Shown: piece after piece, positions 51,587 through 59,498 of the stretch
Layout: each line of letters begins with the position of its first letter
Numbering within the stretch: the stretch's first letter is position 1
Origin: Candidatus Obscuribacterales bacterium
GTDB taxonomy: Bacteria; Cyanobacteriota; Vampirovibrionia; Obscuribacterales; Obscuribacteraceae
Length of the DNA stretch: 64,000 nucleotides
NCBI GenBank assembly: GCA_020050685.1
Contig: JAGVKG010000038.1
Location: 1-64,000 of the forward strand
Reading direction: 5' to 3'
Made by a program: the position numbers and the translations under genes
Notes under the pieces: model-generated
Told to the model about the DNA's origin: nothing
Databases searched by the model: none
Seen by the model: the letters and a program-made list of their open reading frames with translations, nothing else

Positions 51587-51906
51587 TAAAGGCAACCAGG
51601 GGATCTGTAGGAGGCAATGGCTGCCAAGGTCTTGAGTTCTGGCACAAACCGTTAATAGCCGGGGTTTGTCGAACAAGTCTCTTGGCAAGTAGCCGATAAT
51701 TATGCCTCAATCGAGCCTGCGGGTTGTGAAGTGGCGATAAGCTTCCGCGAAAATTTCTTTCATGTTGATCTAAAGGCCCAGCGAAACGCAGAACTGCGAG
51801 GAGCAGTTCGGAGTGAAGCGGGAGTACGTGCGGAGGAGCCGATAGGCGACGGAGCACATATATCAGGACCTTAAAGCGCGAACACGCGCTTTAAGGTCCT
51901 GTATAG
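51587..51906. repeat. Hairpin-repeat copy E and 16-bp perfect stem overlapping a stop codon
   Basis: No gene. Positions 51778-51820 match copy A closely; the hairpin GAACTGC-GAGGA-GCAGTTC (51791-51809) is fully Watson-Crick. Positions 51865-51880 and 51885-51900 form a perfect 16-bp stem (AGGACCTTAAAGCGCG / CGCGCTTTAAGGTCCT) with an AACA loop; the right arm contains the TAA stop codon and last codons of the gene ending at 51891. Confidence 0.75.
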
Positions 51907-52646
51907 GTCCCAAATTGAACGGTGAAGGAAAATGTCCCAGAAGCCGTGCCCGGTGCTGGACCGAGTTCCATGCCGGTTGGCACAGATACATAGATGGGCA
52001 GCTCGAGTGCATTATCCGGACTGTTGCTTGTGCCACCAATCGAAGCGGCTGGTGCTGCACAAATCAAAGTTGAAGATGCTGTACATCCACCGCGGGCTAA
52101 AGTGGCTAATGTGGTGCCACCAGTAAATGAGGAGTTGACTGAGACAGATGATGGGCTGGCGGCATTTGCTCCAGTAGTGGACAATGCTCCTGCCCAGACA
52201 TGAACAAATGTCCCGCCATCTTGATCGGTAACATCTTTGCCTTGGAAGCGCAAGCCGCGGCAACGGAAGGAAGACATTGATGCCACAAGTCTAAAGGCAC
52301 TGTTGGAACGCAATCTAATGCCAATCGTGGCAGGACATTCTTCGCCATCGCCTTTGGATAAGTCACCGAAATCTATAGAGGAGCCGAAGGCTTGATTGTT
52401 TGGTTGTGAACCAGAGGCAACACAACCAGTTCCTTTGTCCGCAACGGAAACGGTTCTGCCACCAGCGGCTGGCGGCGTGCCGGCAGAAAGTTGCACGAAC
52501 GTACCATACTGTCCTGTAATGCTGACGCTGGCACTTTGACCTTCAGCTTCCGGACAAATTCCCGGATAAACAATGGAATAGGCAAAGACAAGCGAGAGTA
52601 GAAGGCTTGATTGTAAAAACTTTCGTGCGTATCGTTTGTAGTACAT
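51891..52646 (-). CDS. Pilin-like secreted protein, subfamily II, copy 1
   Basis: The 251-residue protein has a signal peptide (SLLLSLVFAYSIVYPG) then SVSITGQYGTFVQLSAGTPP, a mature start different from subfamily I. The framework blocks are recognisable: SSIDFGDLSKGDGEECPATI, LRSNSAFRLVASMSSFRCRG, VTDQDGGTFVHVWAG, and the C-terminal FSFTVQFGTYTGP. Even-spaced cysteines (GTGCVAS, EECPA, FRCRG, GGCTAS, LICAAP) may form disulphides. Its last codons lie within a 16-bp perfect hairpin. Only two bases separate its start from the stop of the next gene upstream, so subfamily II genes are probably one operon. Confidence 0.6.
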   Translation of the reverse strand: MYYKRYARKFLQSSLLLSLVFAYSIVYPGICPEAEGQSASVSITGQYGTFVQLSAGTPPAAGGRTVSVADKGTGCVASGSQPNNQAFGSSIDFGDLSKGDGEECPATIGIRLRSNSAFRLVASMSSFRCRGLRFQGKDVTDQDGGTFVHVWAGALSTTGANAASPSSVSVNSSFTGGTTLATLARGGCTASSTLICAAPAASIGGTSNSPDNALELPIYVSVPTGMELGPAPGTASGTFSFTVQFGTYTGP

Positions 52647-52648
52647 AA

Positions 52649-53365
52649 CTAACCGCCCGGGAAAATTCCAACTTGCAATGTAATTTGAAAAATGCCTTTT
52701 GCTGCGTCTGACGTCGGTCCGATTGCCAATCCGGTCGGCACTGAAATTCTCAAAGGCACGAGCACGGCATTGTCCGTACTGTTAATTGTACCGCCAAGCG
52801 AAGGCGAGTCTCCTGAGGTAATGGCAGTGGACTGAGCATCAACTTGACCCTGGGTGATTTCGTCCAAAAAGACTCCAGCTTGGAAAAGGCCGGACACAGT
52901 TGAGCCTTGTGGATTGGAGCGCACACCGGTTGGCGTAGGAGAACCTGCTTGTATCGTAATGAAACTGCCTTTGTCGCCGCTTGGTCCAACATCAATATCC
53001 TTATATTGCAAATTGGTGGCAATGAAGTTGAAATTTGCTGCATTCAATTTATAAGTTGAGTTTCCCCGCATCATCAAACCAATGTTGACGACAATTGGTT
53101 CACCTGTGCCTAGCGAAAGCTCACCAAAGTCCACTATTTCTGCAAAATCCGAAGTGCCACCACCGGTAGACGTTACTCTTGCGCCAATGCTTGGTCCGGT
53201 GATTGTGATACCGGACTGGCCTCCGGCAGAACTTAAAGAGACAATAGCCGATACGCGTCCCGTATATGTAGCTTGGCTCAGACTGATTGCTTCTTGCAGA
53301 TCAGCAAAAAGCCAGAGTGAGGCTGCGGCTATTAAGGCGATTGGTAATTTGATTTGTGTTTTCAT
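52649..53365 (-). CDS. Pilin-like secreted protein, subfamily II, copy 2
   Basis: From the ATG at 53365 the product has 238 residues: signal peptide (ALIAAASLWLFADLQEAIS), then ATYTGRVSAIVSLSSAGGQS, VDFGELSLGTGEPIVVNIGL, MMRGNSTYKLNAANFNFIAT, and the C-terminal strand FQITLQVGIFPGG. Unlike copy 1 it lacks cysteines. The MMRGNSTYKL block corresponds to the RERGNVKCHV strand of subfamily I, which ties the two subfamilies together. An upstream start (53422) is less likely as it precedes the signal peptide. Inferred fibre subunit. Confidence 0.6.
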   Translation of the reverse strand: MKTQIKLPIALIAAASLWLFADLQEAISLSQATYTGRVSAIVSLSSAGGQSGITITGPSIGARVTSTGGGTSDFAEIVDFGELSLGTGEPIVVNIGLMMRGNSTYKLNAANFNFIATNLQYKDIDVGPSGDKGSFITIQAGSPTPTGVRSNPQGSTVSGLFQAGVFLDEITQGQVDAQSTAITSGDSPSLGGTINSTDNAVLVPLRISVPTGLAIGPTSDAAKGIFQITLQVGIFPGG

Positions 53366-53399
53366 TTTGGATTTATTGTCAATTGAAGCTCTGAATGAA

Positions 53400-54119
53400 T
53401 TAGGGTAGGGGAAAAACACCAAATTGTAGAATGGATGAAAATGTTCCAGGTGAGCCAGCTACAGTTGGCCCGAGCGCCAGACCGGTTGGTGCCACAATAA
53501 TCACAGCAAACTCAATGGCATTATTAGCAGAATTCATTGAGCCTCCCATTGATGGACTGGAACCGGCAATAACTTGTGTTGATGAGGCGTTCACCGAGCC
53601 TTGGGCTATTTGGTTAAATCCTAAACCGTCGCCATAAAGAACGGCGTTGATGTTTGATCCGGTTGGATTGGCTTGGTTGCCTGTACCAACAACCGTGCCT
53701 GCACCCAGTCGCAAGAAAGATCCGCGATCAGATGAGCCTTGCAGATCGACACCGCGAAACTGCAAGTTGGTGACGATCATGGAAATTTGCGAGACGGTGA
53801 CGACATAATTTTGGTCGCCACGTAAACGCAGTCCAATGGCTGCTTCCGCTGGTGCACCGTTAGTCACTTGGGCTAAGTCTCCGAAACCGATGGAGGCGGA
53901 AAAACCTGGCATGTCTGGCGGTTGTCCCGCTGCTGATGCACCAGCGCCACCATTTTTGATCATGACATTTGTGCCAGCCAAGGGCGGTGGTGTTCCGGAT
54001 GAGAGCACCAAAAAATTCTTTTCTGCATAGCAGGCATTAAGACTAAGGAAATAACAAGCGGCTGTTGATCCTAGGGCTATTAACAACTTGGTGCATTTCT
54101 GAGCAATCTTTGGCAGCAT
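53400..54119 (-). CDS. Pilin-like secreted protein, subfamily II, copy 3
   Basis: A 239-residue protein and the first gene of the array in transcription order. It has a signal peptide (LIALGSTAACYFLSLNACYA) and a short mature start (EKNFLVLSSGTPPPLAGTNV). The subfamily II framework follows: ASIGFGDLAQVTNGAPAEAA, LRLRGDQNYVVTVSQISMIV, DRGSFLRLGAGTVVGTGNQA and the C-terminal FSSILQFGVFPLP. It is the most distant from subfamily I and may be a tip or base subunit, but nothing in the sequence shows that directly. The gap to the next gene upstream is 289 bases. Confidence 0.58.
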   Translation of the reverse strand: MLPKIAQKCTKLLIALGSTAACYFLSLNACYAEKNFLVLSSGTPPPLAGTNVMIKNGGAGASAAGQPPDMPGFSASIGFGDLAQVTNGAPAEAAIGLRLRGDQNYVVTVSQISMIVTNLQFRGVDLQGSSDRGSFLRLGAGTVVGTGNQANPTGSNINAVLYGDGLGFNQIAQGSVNASSTQVIAGSSPSMGGSMNSANNAIEFAVIIVAPTGLALGPTVAGSPGTFSSILQFGVFPLP

Positions 54120-54154
54120 TACCGTTCACTCTTTGCCTATCGGTCACCGGAATC

Positions 54155-54378
54155 ATGTTAACCGATTATCTTCATTTAGTAACCTGTGCGGGGGATTTGA
54201 CGGCAAGAAATTTCCAACCTCTTGGGGATGCGCAATCGGCTGGCTTGATGGACAATGATAGTAATCCTCTTGGTATTCCCCAATCCAAGTTGACTTCTAC
54301 CAATCGAAACCCGAACGATTCACGCAAGTGAATCATGTGAATAGCGACAAAGGGCAGCTCCCGGGCGGGCTGCCTTTT
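54155..54378 (+). ncRNA. Candidate structured RNA with 3' terminator, or a 58-codon gene
   Basis: Plus-strand 54189-54313 folds by eye into a rod: TTGGGGA (54222-54228) pairs with TCCCCAA (54277-54283), CAAC (54215-54218) with GTTG, AGAA with TTCT, GATT with AATC, and CGGG with CCCG, in nested order. A perfect GATTCAC-GCAA-GTGAATC hairpin (54317-54334) with a GNRA-type loop follows. A GGCAGC/GCTGCC terminator with TTTTGTTT is at 54353-54378. An open frame of 58 codons (ATG 54155) covers the same DNA. The terminator may also serve the minus-strand gene ending at 54409. Confidence 0.35.
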
Positions 54379-54408
54379 GTTTGGATCCAAAAATCAATGG
54401 TTGGGAAT

Positions 54409-56322
54409 TTACTCTGGCTTCGATTTTTGCAAAGCATCTGTGACCAAGAGGGTCCCGCCAATCATTTCATTGAGCATCGAACGAACTGTTTCTTCTTTAT
54501 CTTCTTTGGCAGCTTCAAATAAGACGTTGAGATTTCTCACCAACAACTTATTGTCATATGGTTGGGGTTTACCGACAAAAATCTTCTTGTAAATAGTTTT
54601 GCTCAAGCCTTCTTCGGCAGTTAGAAGCTCTTCGAATAACTTTTCGCCGGGGCGCAGACCGACAATTTCAATTTGGATATCCTCGCCTGGGCGTAGGCCG
54701 GAAAGCTTAATTAGGTCATTGGCCAAGTCGAGCATCTTAACTGGTTCGCCCATATCGAGGACGAAAATCTCACCGCTTGATCCGAGTGCTCCCGCTTGTA
54801 TAACAAGCTGTACGGCTTCCGGAATCAACATGAAGTAACGAATCACTTCCGGGTGAGTCACCGTCACTGGTCCACCACTGGCAATTTGTGAGCGCCAGAA
54901 CGGCAAGACAGAACCACGGCTGTCGAGCACATTGCCAAATCGAACTGCAGCGTATTTTGTTTGTGAACGGCTGGAAAGATCTTGAACGATCAGTTCTGCC
55001 ACACGCTTGGTGGCACCCATTACCGATGTGGGGTTAACAGCTTTATCAGTCGAAACCAAAACAAAGGTCTCCACCTTGTAAGCATTGGCCAGTTCAGCCA
55101 AGTTTTGCGTGCCGGAAATATTGTTGGAAATTGCTTCTGGCACATTTTCTTCCATCAGGGGAACATGTTTGTGTGCAGCTGCGTGAAATACGACTTGCGG
55201 GCGGTGTTTTTCAAAAATGTTGACCATGCGCTGGTAATCACGGACATCAGCAATTATTGATGTGAGCTTGACTGGTTCAGGCAGGCGCTTCAGTTCATGG
55301 TAAATGGAAAAGATGCTGTTTTCGCCCTTGCCGAGCAAGAGCAATTCTTCTGGTTGGAATTTGATGATTTGACGACAAAGTTCCGAGCCGATTGAACCAC
55401 CGGCACCGGTAATTAGAATCCGGCGGCCTTCAATGTAACCAGCAATGGCCTTGGTATTCAATTCAACAGGTTCGCGTCCAAGCAAATCCTCAAGTGATAC
55501 TTCTCTTAATTGGTTGACGGACACTCTGCCATCAATTAATTCATAAAGCCCAGGAAGAATGCGAGTTTGTACTTCCGCATTGCGGCAAATCTCAACAATG
55601 CGGCGCACCTCCTGTGGTGGCGCCGAAGGAATGGCGATGATTACTTGATCAATAAACAGATTCTCTAAAAGTGCCGGCAGATCATCTGTCGTACCATAAA
55701 CTGTATGGTGACCAATGCGTGTGCGAATCTTGTGCGGATCGTCATCAATCAAACCGATAACATCAACACCAACATCCGGACGCTGTGACATTTCTCTTGC
55801 CACCATTTGTCCGGCTTCACCGGCGCCGACTACTAATGCTCTTTGACGAACCGGTTGACGCCAGTGGCGGCGTTGTCTATGTTCCGTTTCTAGGCGGCGC
55901 ATAACGCGCGGGCTGACCAAGAGTAAAAACGACAAACCTGATTCAATAAATATGATTCCGTACGATAGATGATGTGCTTCTAGCTTGAGAATTCCTAAAG
56001 CCCGTGCCAGCAAAACAATCGTTGTCACCGTCAGAACTGAAATTCCCAGCTCAGTGACTTCCGTCAATCCTGTATAGCGCCAAAGCCGTCGGTAGACACC
56101 GAAAAACCAATTAGCCGCCAAATGCAGGCAAACAAACAGTGGTGCCAAAACAACGAGCTGATCTAAATAAGTTTGTCCGATTGCACCATCAAAACGAATG
56201 GCAAAGGCACAAGCAATGGCGCAAAGCGCAAGTAATGCATCAAGAATAACTTGCAAAATGCGTCTTACGGGAATTTGCGTCCAGAGTTCGAGCATGAAAA
56301 CTTTTGCCTGCATTTTTAGCAT
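54409..56322 (-). CDS. CapD/FlaA1-type nucleoside-diphosphate sugar 4,6-dehydratase/epimerase
   Basis: The 637-residue protein has four N-terminal transmembrane helices (about 15-140), a CoA-binding-like Rossmann domain (ALVVGAGEAGQMVAREMS), and an extended SDR domain with ILITGAGGSIGSELCRQIIK. The active-site block KAVNPTSVMGATKRVAE has Met in place of Tyr, as in PglF/FlaA1/CapD. These inner-membrane enzymes make 4-keto-6-deoxy sugar nucleotides, for instance for bacillosamine-type or capsule sugars. It could supply sugars for surface glycans or glycosylation of the neighbouring fibre proteins, but that link is only positional. The ATG at 56322 follows a TTG; both are possible starts. Confidence 0.92.
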   Translation of the reverse strand: MLKMQAKVFMLELWTQIPVRRILQVILDALLALCAIACAFAIRFDGAIGQTYLDQLVVLAPLFVCLHLAANWFFGVYRRLWRYTGLTEVTELGISVLTVTTIVLLARALGILKLEAHHLSYGIIFIESGLSFLLLVSPRVMRRLETEHRQRRHWRQPVRQRALVVGAGEAGQMVAREMSQRPDVGVDVIGLIDDDPHKIRTRIGHHTVYGTTDDLPALLENLFIDQVIIAIPSAPPQEVRRIVEICRNAEVQTRILPGLYELIDGRVSVNQLREVSLEDLLGREPVELNTKAIAGYIEGRRILITGAGGSIGSELCRQIIKFQPEELLLLGKGENSIFSIYHELKRLPEPVKLTSIIADVRDYQRMVNIFEKHRPQVVFHAAAHKHVPLMEENVPEAISNNISGTQNLAELANAYKVETFVLVSTDKAVNPTSVMGATKRVAELIVQDLSSRSQTKYAAVRFGNVLDSRGSVLPFWRSQIASGGPVTVTHPEVIRYFMLIPEAVQLVIQAGALGSSGEIFVLDMGEPVKMLDLANDLIKLSGLRPGEDIQIEIVGLRPGEKLFEELLTAEEGLSKTIYKKIFVGKPQPYDNKLLVRNLNVLFEAAKEDKEETVRSMLNEMIGGTLLVTDALQKSKPE

Positions 56323-56440
56323 CAAGCCTGAAGATAACAGGGCTGATTGCCAGGGACATAAGAGGCATTATCTTAACATGTTTACAAGTGCCGATTGCCG
56401 CTCAACGAGACCGTCACAGCCGAGAAAGCTTAGGTGATTC

Positions 56441-57364
56441 TTATTGTTTGTCTTCGGGCGGACCGCCCAGGCCTGAGCCAATCCAGTCTCTAGCCTGCTC
56501 TTCTGGAATTGCCAGAAGTCGGGCGGCTCCTTTGACTGCTTGGTCGTGGGACATGTCCAACTTCCTCAGTTGGCGATATTTCATCCAGGCCAGGCTCTTG
56601 AGGGGATTGCCCTCGACTGTCTTGGTGGCACCAACTACTACTGTGAGCGAAACAGCAAAGCCAACTAAAAAGGCTCCCATGGCAGCCAATGGACGCATCA
56701 AATCAAAATTTGTCCAAGCACCTTTAAGATCAAGTTCCAGAAGGGAAATTCCGTGCATGTAAATTTGCATGCCAATTTGGAAAGCAACAAATGCTCCGAG
56801 CACTAACCAGGGATTGATACCATAAAGCTCGCGGGGATCTTGCGAAGCTTCTTGTTTGAAAATCCGGTACGTGTACTTATGCATCGGTACAGCCGCTTGC
56901 ATTTTCTTCTCTGGGAAAAAGATCAAATAGCCACCGATCAGTCCGGCGGTTAACAATGAAGGGCTAATAAAAAGTGTTTCGCGGCTAACGCCGGAATCAA
57001 AGGAAAGAAATACCCAACCGGCGAGCCAACACAAAAAGACAATCAGGAAGAAGCGCATTGATCCTAGTCGTTCTTCTGTGGTTGAACCAAATACCCACAA
57101 GAAGTAGGCACCAATGAGCAATTGCCAAACGCTAAGCGGAGTAAAAGTTGCCCAAAACATCATTTGACCGAGGCTAAAAAAGTCGCCCTGGTTGAAATAC
57201 GAATCAAACCGAGCAATGGAAAATGCTTGCTTAGTGAGCCACGATGCGGGCTGACCAATGGACATGGTAAAGCCAACAAAGCACAATACCAATAGTAAAA
57301 TGGTTACTATTGGTGTAATTGGCTCCAGGCTAGCCTTTGCTCTTTTGATTTCGTAATGCTGCAT
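56441..57364 (-). CDS. Rhomboid-like membrane protein lacking the catalytic His
   Basis: The 307-residue protein has six or more hydrophobic segments and rhomboid features: AYFLWVFGSTTEERLGSMRF corresponds to the L1/TM2 'lW.fG..vE..lG..rf' block, and ISPSLLTAGLIGGYLIFFP aligns with GASGAifGLlGAy.v. The nucleophile position is Ser but its flanking Gly residues are Pro and Leu. The TM6 block reads AAMGAFLVGFA where active proteases have a His before GG, so the dyad is incomplete and it is probably a pseudoprotease. The C-terminal 50 residues are cytoplasmic and charged. An inverted repeat ACAAGGT-N6-ACCTTGT (57382-57401) lies just upstream of the ATG and may be an operator. Confidence 0.7.
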   Translation of the reverse strand: MQHYEIKRAKASLEPITPIVTILLLVLCFVGFTMSIGQPASWLTKQAFSIARFDSYFNQGDFFSLGQMMFWATFTPLSVWQLLIGAYFLWVFGSTTEERLGSMRFFLIVFLCWLAGWVFLSFDSGVSRETLFISPSLLTAGLIGGYLIFFPEKKMQAAVPMHKYTYRIFKQEASQDPRELYGINPWLVLGAFVAFQIGMQIYMHGISLLELDLKGAWTNFDLMRPLAAMGAFLVGFAVSLTVVVGATKTVEGNPLKSLAWMKYRQLRKLDMSHDQAVKGAARLLAIPEEQARDWIGSGLGGPPEDKQ

Positions 57365-57381
57365 ATTTTTCCATAAAATTT

Positions 57382-57471
57382 GACAAGGTTAATATACCTT
57401 GTTTTGATTTTTGGCAAACCTGATTTACATTTTTGCTAATGCCAAACCATTTTTACGGCAAAAATTTGCCA
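57382..57471. promoter_or_regulatory. Inverted repeats upstream of the rhomboid-like gene
   Basis: ACAAGGT-taatat-ACCTTGT (57382-57401) is a 7-bp inverted repeat 17 bases before the ATG. GGCAAA-AA-TTTGCC (57457-57470) is a second, in a 220-base AT-rich gap where TTGGCAA also recurs. They look like operator sites; the XRE gene upstream is a candidate regulator. Confidence 0.4.
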
Positions 57472-57584
57472 AGAACTGACAAAAGCCAGACAAACTTGAC
57501 TGATAATAATCGGTTGGCAAGAAATCATAGCCAAAGCCGGCAACCAGTTACTGTTGCCGCTCGTGGATGAAATTGACCGAGCTC

Positions 57585-57845
57585 TTAGCGACCGGCTTTG
57601 CCCATGCCTGCTTCTGCTTCTCTAAACAAAGTTGAAAGCGGTGCTTTCAAAGCGTTAGAAATGCGGATCATTGTCGTAATGGTGAGATTCCGCTGCCCGC
57701 GCTCTATATCACTGATATATGGACGGTGGACTTCGGATAAATCAGCCAGCTCTTGTTGAGACATGCGAGCGCGAGTGCGTCGCTTGAGAATTACTTGCCC
57801 CAACGCCAATAACAAACTTTCTTCTTGTGAAATTGATTTTTTCAT
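57585..57845 (-). CDS. XRE-family transcriptional regulator
   Basis: From the ATG at 57845 the product has 86 residues and is little more than an HTH_3 domain: LALGQVILKRRTRARMSQQE, LADLSEVHRPYISDIERGQR, NLTITTMIRISNALKAPLST. This form (single Cro/CI-type HTH with LG..I...R...SQ..LA) is typical of small autoregulators. Upstream are two direct copies of GTCGTACAA (57846-57854 and 57858-57866), 12 bases apart, likely binding sites; no Shine-Dalgarno is seen, so the mRNA may be leaderless. A longer reading from 57953 adds 36 residues with no family match. Confidence 0.8.
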   Translation of the reverse strand: MKKSISQEESLLLALGQVILKRRTRARMSQQELADLSEVHRPYISDIERGQRNLTITTMIRISNALKAPLSTLFREAEAGMGKAGR

Positions 57846-58061
57846 TGTACGACCACTTGTACGACTACCTATTCTAGAGTTTAGAACGTTTAGCTTGAAC
57901 TGTATAGGAACACAACAAAATTGACGCGGAAATTTACAGTAAGTTTCAATCATGTTGTGACCAAGGCATGATTTTGTCAGAAAAATTTCCGAATTTTGCC
58001 GGCCAGTACCTTGTTCTTTGCATCAAGATGTCAGCAAAACAGTGTCCGATAGTACATACGT

Positions 58062-58817
58062 TTATTGAACCGTATATCCGCCATCAATTAATAAAGTTTG
58101 CCCGGTCACAAAAGATGCGGATGGTGAGCAAAGCCAGATTACTGCACCGGCTACTTCCTCTGGTTCGCCGGCTCGTCCAATTGGATGCAAGGCGGCAAAT
58201 TGTGCGCGTGCTTTTTCATCTTTGGCAAAGCCGTGATACATATCCGTTTCAATTGCTGCTGGTGCCACGGCATTGACTCGAATGCCTTGCTTGGCAAATT
58301 TTAGGGCAGTTGCTTTGGTTAACCCGATTACAGCGTGTTTGCTGGCAACATAAATTGGTGCGCCAGGAGCTCCGATTGTGCCAAGAATGCTTGATGTGTT
58401 GACGATGGCGCCTCCGGTTTTGAGCAGCTCGGGTATTTCATATTGCATGGAAAGCCAAACACCTTTAACGTTGATGTCCATTATTTGGTCAAAAATTTCC
58501 TCATTGCCATTTTGATTTGTCTCTTGTCCTTCTAAAAGTACACCAGCATTGTTGAATGCAAAATCGAGCCGGCCATATTTGTCTATGGTTTTTTCGACCA
58601 TAGTCTTAACGTCTTTGGATTTGGACACGTCAGTTTGAACGAATAATCCTTCCGATCCGGCTTGGCGCACCAGATCTAATGTTTCTTCGGATTCTTTCTG
58701 GCGGCGCGATGCCACCACGACTTTGGCACCTTCACGAGCAAAAGCAACTGCTGCTGCTCGGCCAATACCGGCAGAGCCGCCGGTAATTAATGCTACCTTC
58801 CCTTTGAATTGCGACAT
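58062..58817 (-). CDS. Short-chain dehydrogenase/reductase (SDR)
   Basis: The 251-residue protein is a classical SDR: ITGGSAGIGRAAA (about 11-23, NAD(P) binding), DFAFNNAGV, the catalytic Ser in NTSSILG, and Tyr/Lys in YVASKHAVIG. The SRR (about 42-44) after the second strand suggests NADP preference. The end SASFVTGQTLLIDGGYTVQ is standard. The substrate cannot be read from the sequence. The gene follows the TetR gene by 16 bases on the same strand, so expression is probably under that repressor. Confidence 0.92.
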   Translation of the reverse strand: MSQFKGKVALITGGSAGIGRAAAVAFAREGAKVVVASRRQKESEETLDLVRQAGSEGLFVQTDVSKSKDVKTMVEKTIDKYGRLDFAFNNAGVLLEGQETNQNGNEEIFDQIMDINVKGVWLSMQYEIPELLKTGGAIVNTSSILGTIGAPGAPIYVASKHAVIGLTKATALKFAKQGIRVNAVAPAAIETDMYHGFAKDEKARAQFAALHPIGRAGEPEEVAGAVIWLCSPSASFVTGQTLLIDGGYTVQ

Positions 58818-58833
58818 TGTTTTCTCCTTTAAG

Positions 58834-59439
58834 CTACGGCACGAAAAGTTTTTCGAAAACCATTTTGATAAATGTATCGATTGGTTTGGTGCTTTTAGTT
58901 ACCTTGCTGCGCATGACCGCACCTTCCCAGCCGCTGAGGAAAAATTCAGCCAACGCCTTTGCGTCATAACGGGCGGGAATTTCATTTTGCTTTTGCGCTT
59001 CCTTCAAACAATCAGCAAAACGATCGCGCCAGCCATTCATTACTTCTTCCAAGCGGACGCGCATTATTTCGCTTTGGTCCGACATTTCTTGACTAAGATT
59101 GCCAATCAAGCAACCCTTGCGACACTCTTGTGCTTCGAATTTTTTTCGTCCGTCTTCACAATATTTGCGCAATCTATTTAAAGGACTCAAGCTCGTATCT
59201 TTAAAATATTCGTCCAAAGTTTGGCTGTACGCCTCGGCAAAATCATCGATGATGCGCAAACCAAAATCTTCTTTGCTTGCAAAATAATAGTAAAAGGATC
59301 CTTTTGGCACGCCGGTCTCTTGCAAGATTTCCAAGATGCCTGTGTGGTTGTAGCCTTTTTCCGTCATGATTCGTGCGCCGGCTTCTAAAAGTTGCGCTTT
59401 GGTGCCTTCTTTGGCTTTGATTGTTGAGGCTTTCGGCAT
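58834..59439 (-). CDS. TetR-family transcriptional regulator
   Basis: From the ATG at 59439 the protein has 201 residues with an N-terminal TetR helix-turn-helix (QLLEAGARIMTEKGYNHTGI, LEILQETGVPKGSFYYYFAS, KEDFG; about 17-62). The ligand domain includes CRKGCLIGNLSQEMSDQ, which matches the TetR_C subfamily of NemR/AcuR-type regulators; the Cys residues there could sense electrophiles. A TAGAC-N5-GTCTA inverted repeat (59499-59513), close to the NemR-type box, lies upstream. It probably represses itself and the SDR gene. An upstream start at 59523 is unlikely as it passes through the operator. Confidence 0.88.
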   Translation of the reverse strand: MPKASTIKAKEGTKAQLLEAGARIMTEKGYNHTGILEILQETGVPKGSFYYYFASKEDFGLRIIDDFAEAYSQTLDEYFKDTSLSPLNRLRKYCEDGRKKFEAQECRKGCLIGNLSQEMSDQSEIMRVRLEEVMNGWRDRFADCLKEAQKQNEIPARYDAKALAEFFLSGWEGAVMRSKVTKSTKPIDTFIKMVFEKLFVP

Positions 59440-59498
59440 AAAGAGGTTTTCTTGGAGGCTTGTGATTTTGCCCGGTGGGCTGGCGTTTGGTAACACAT

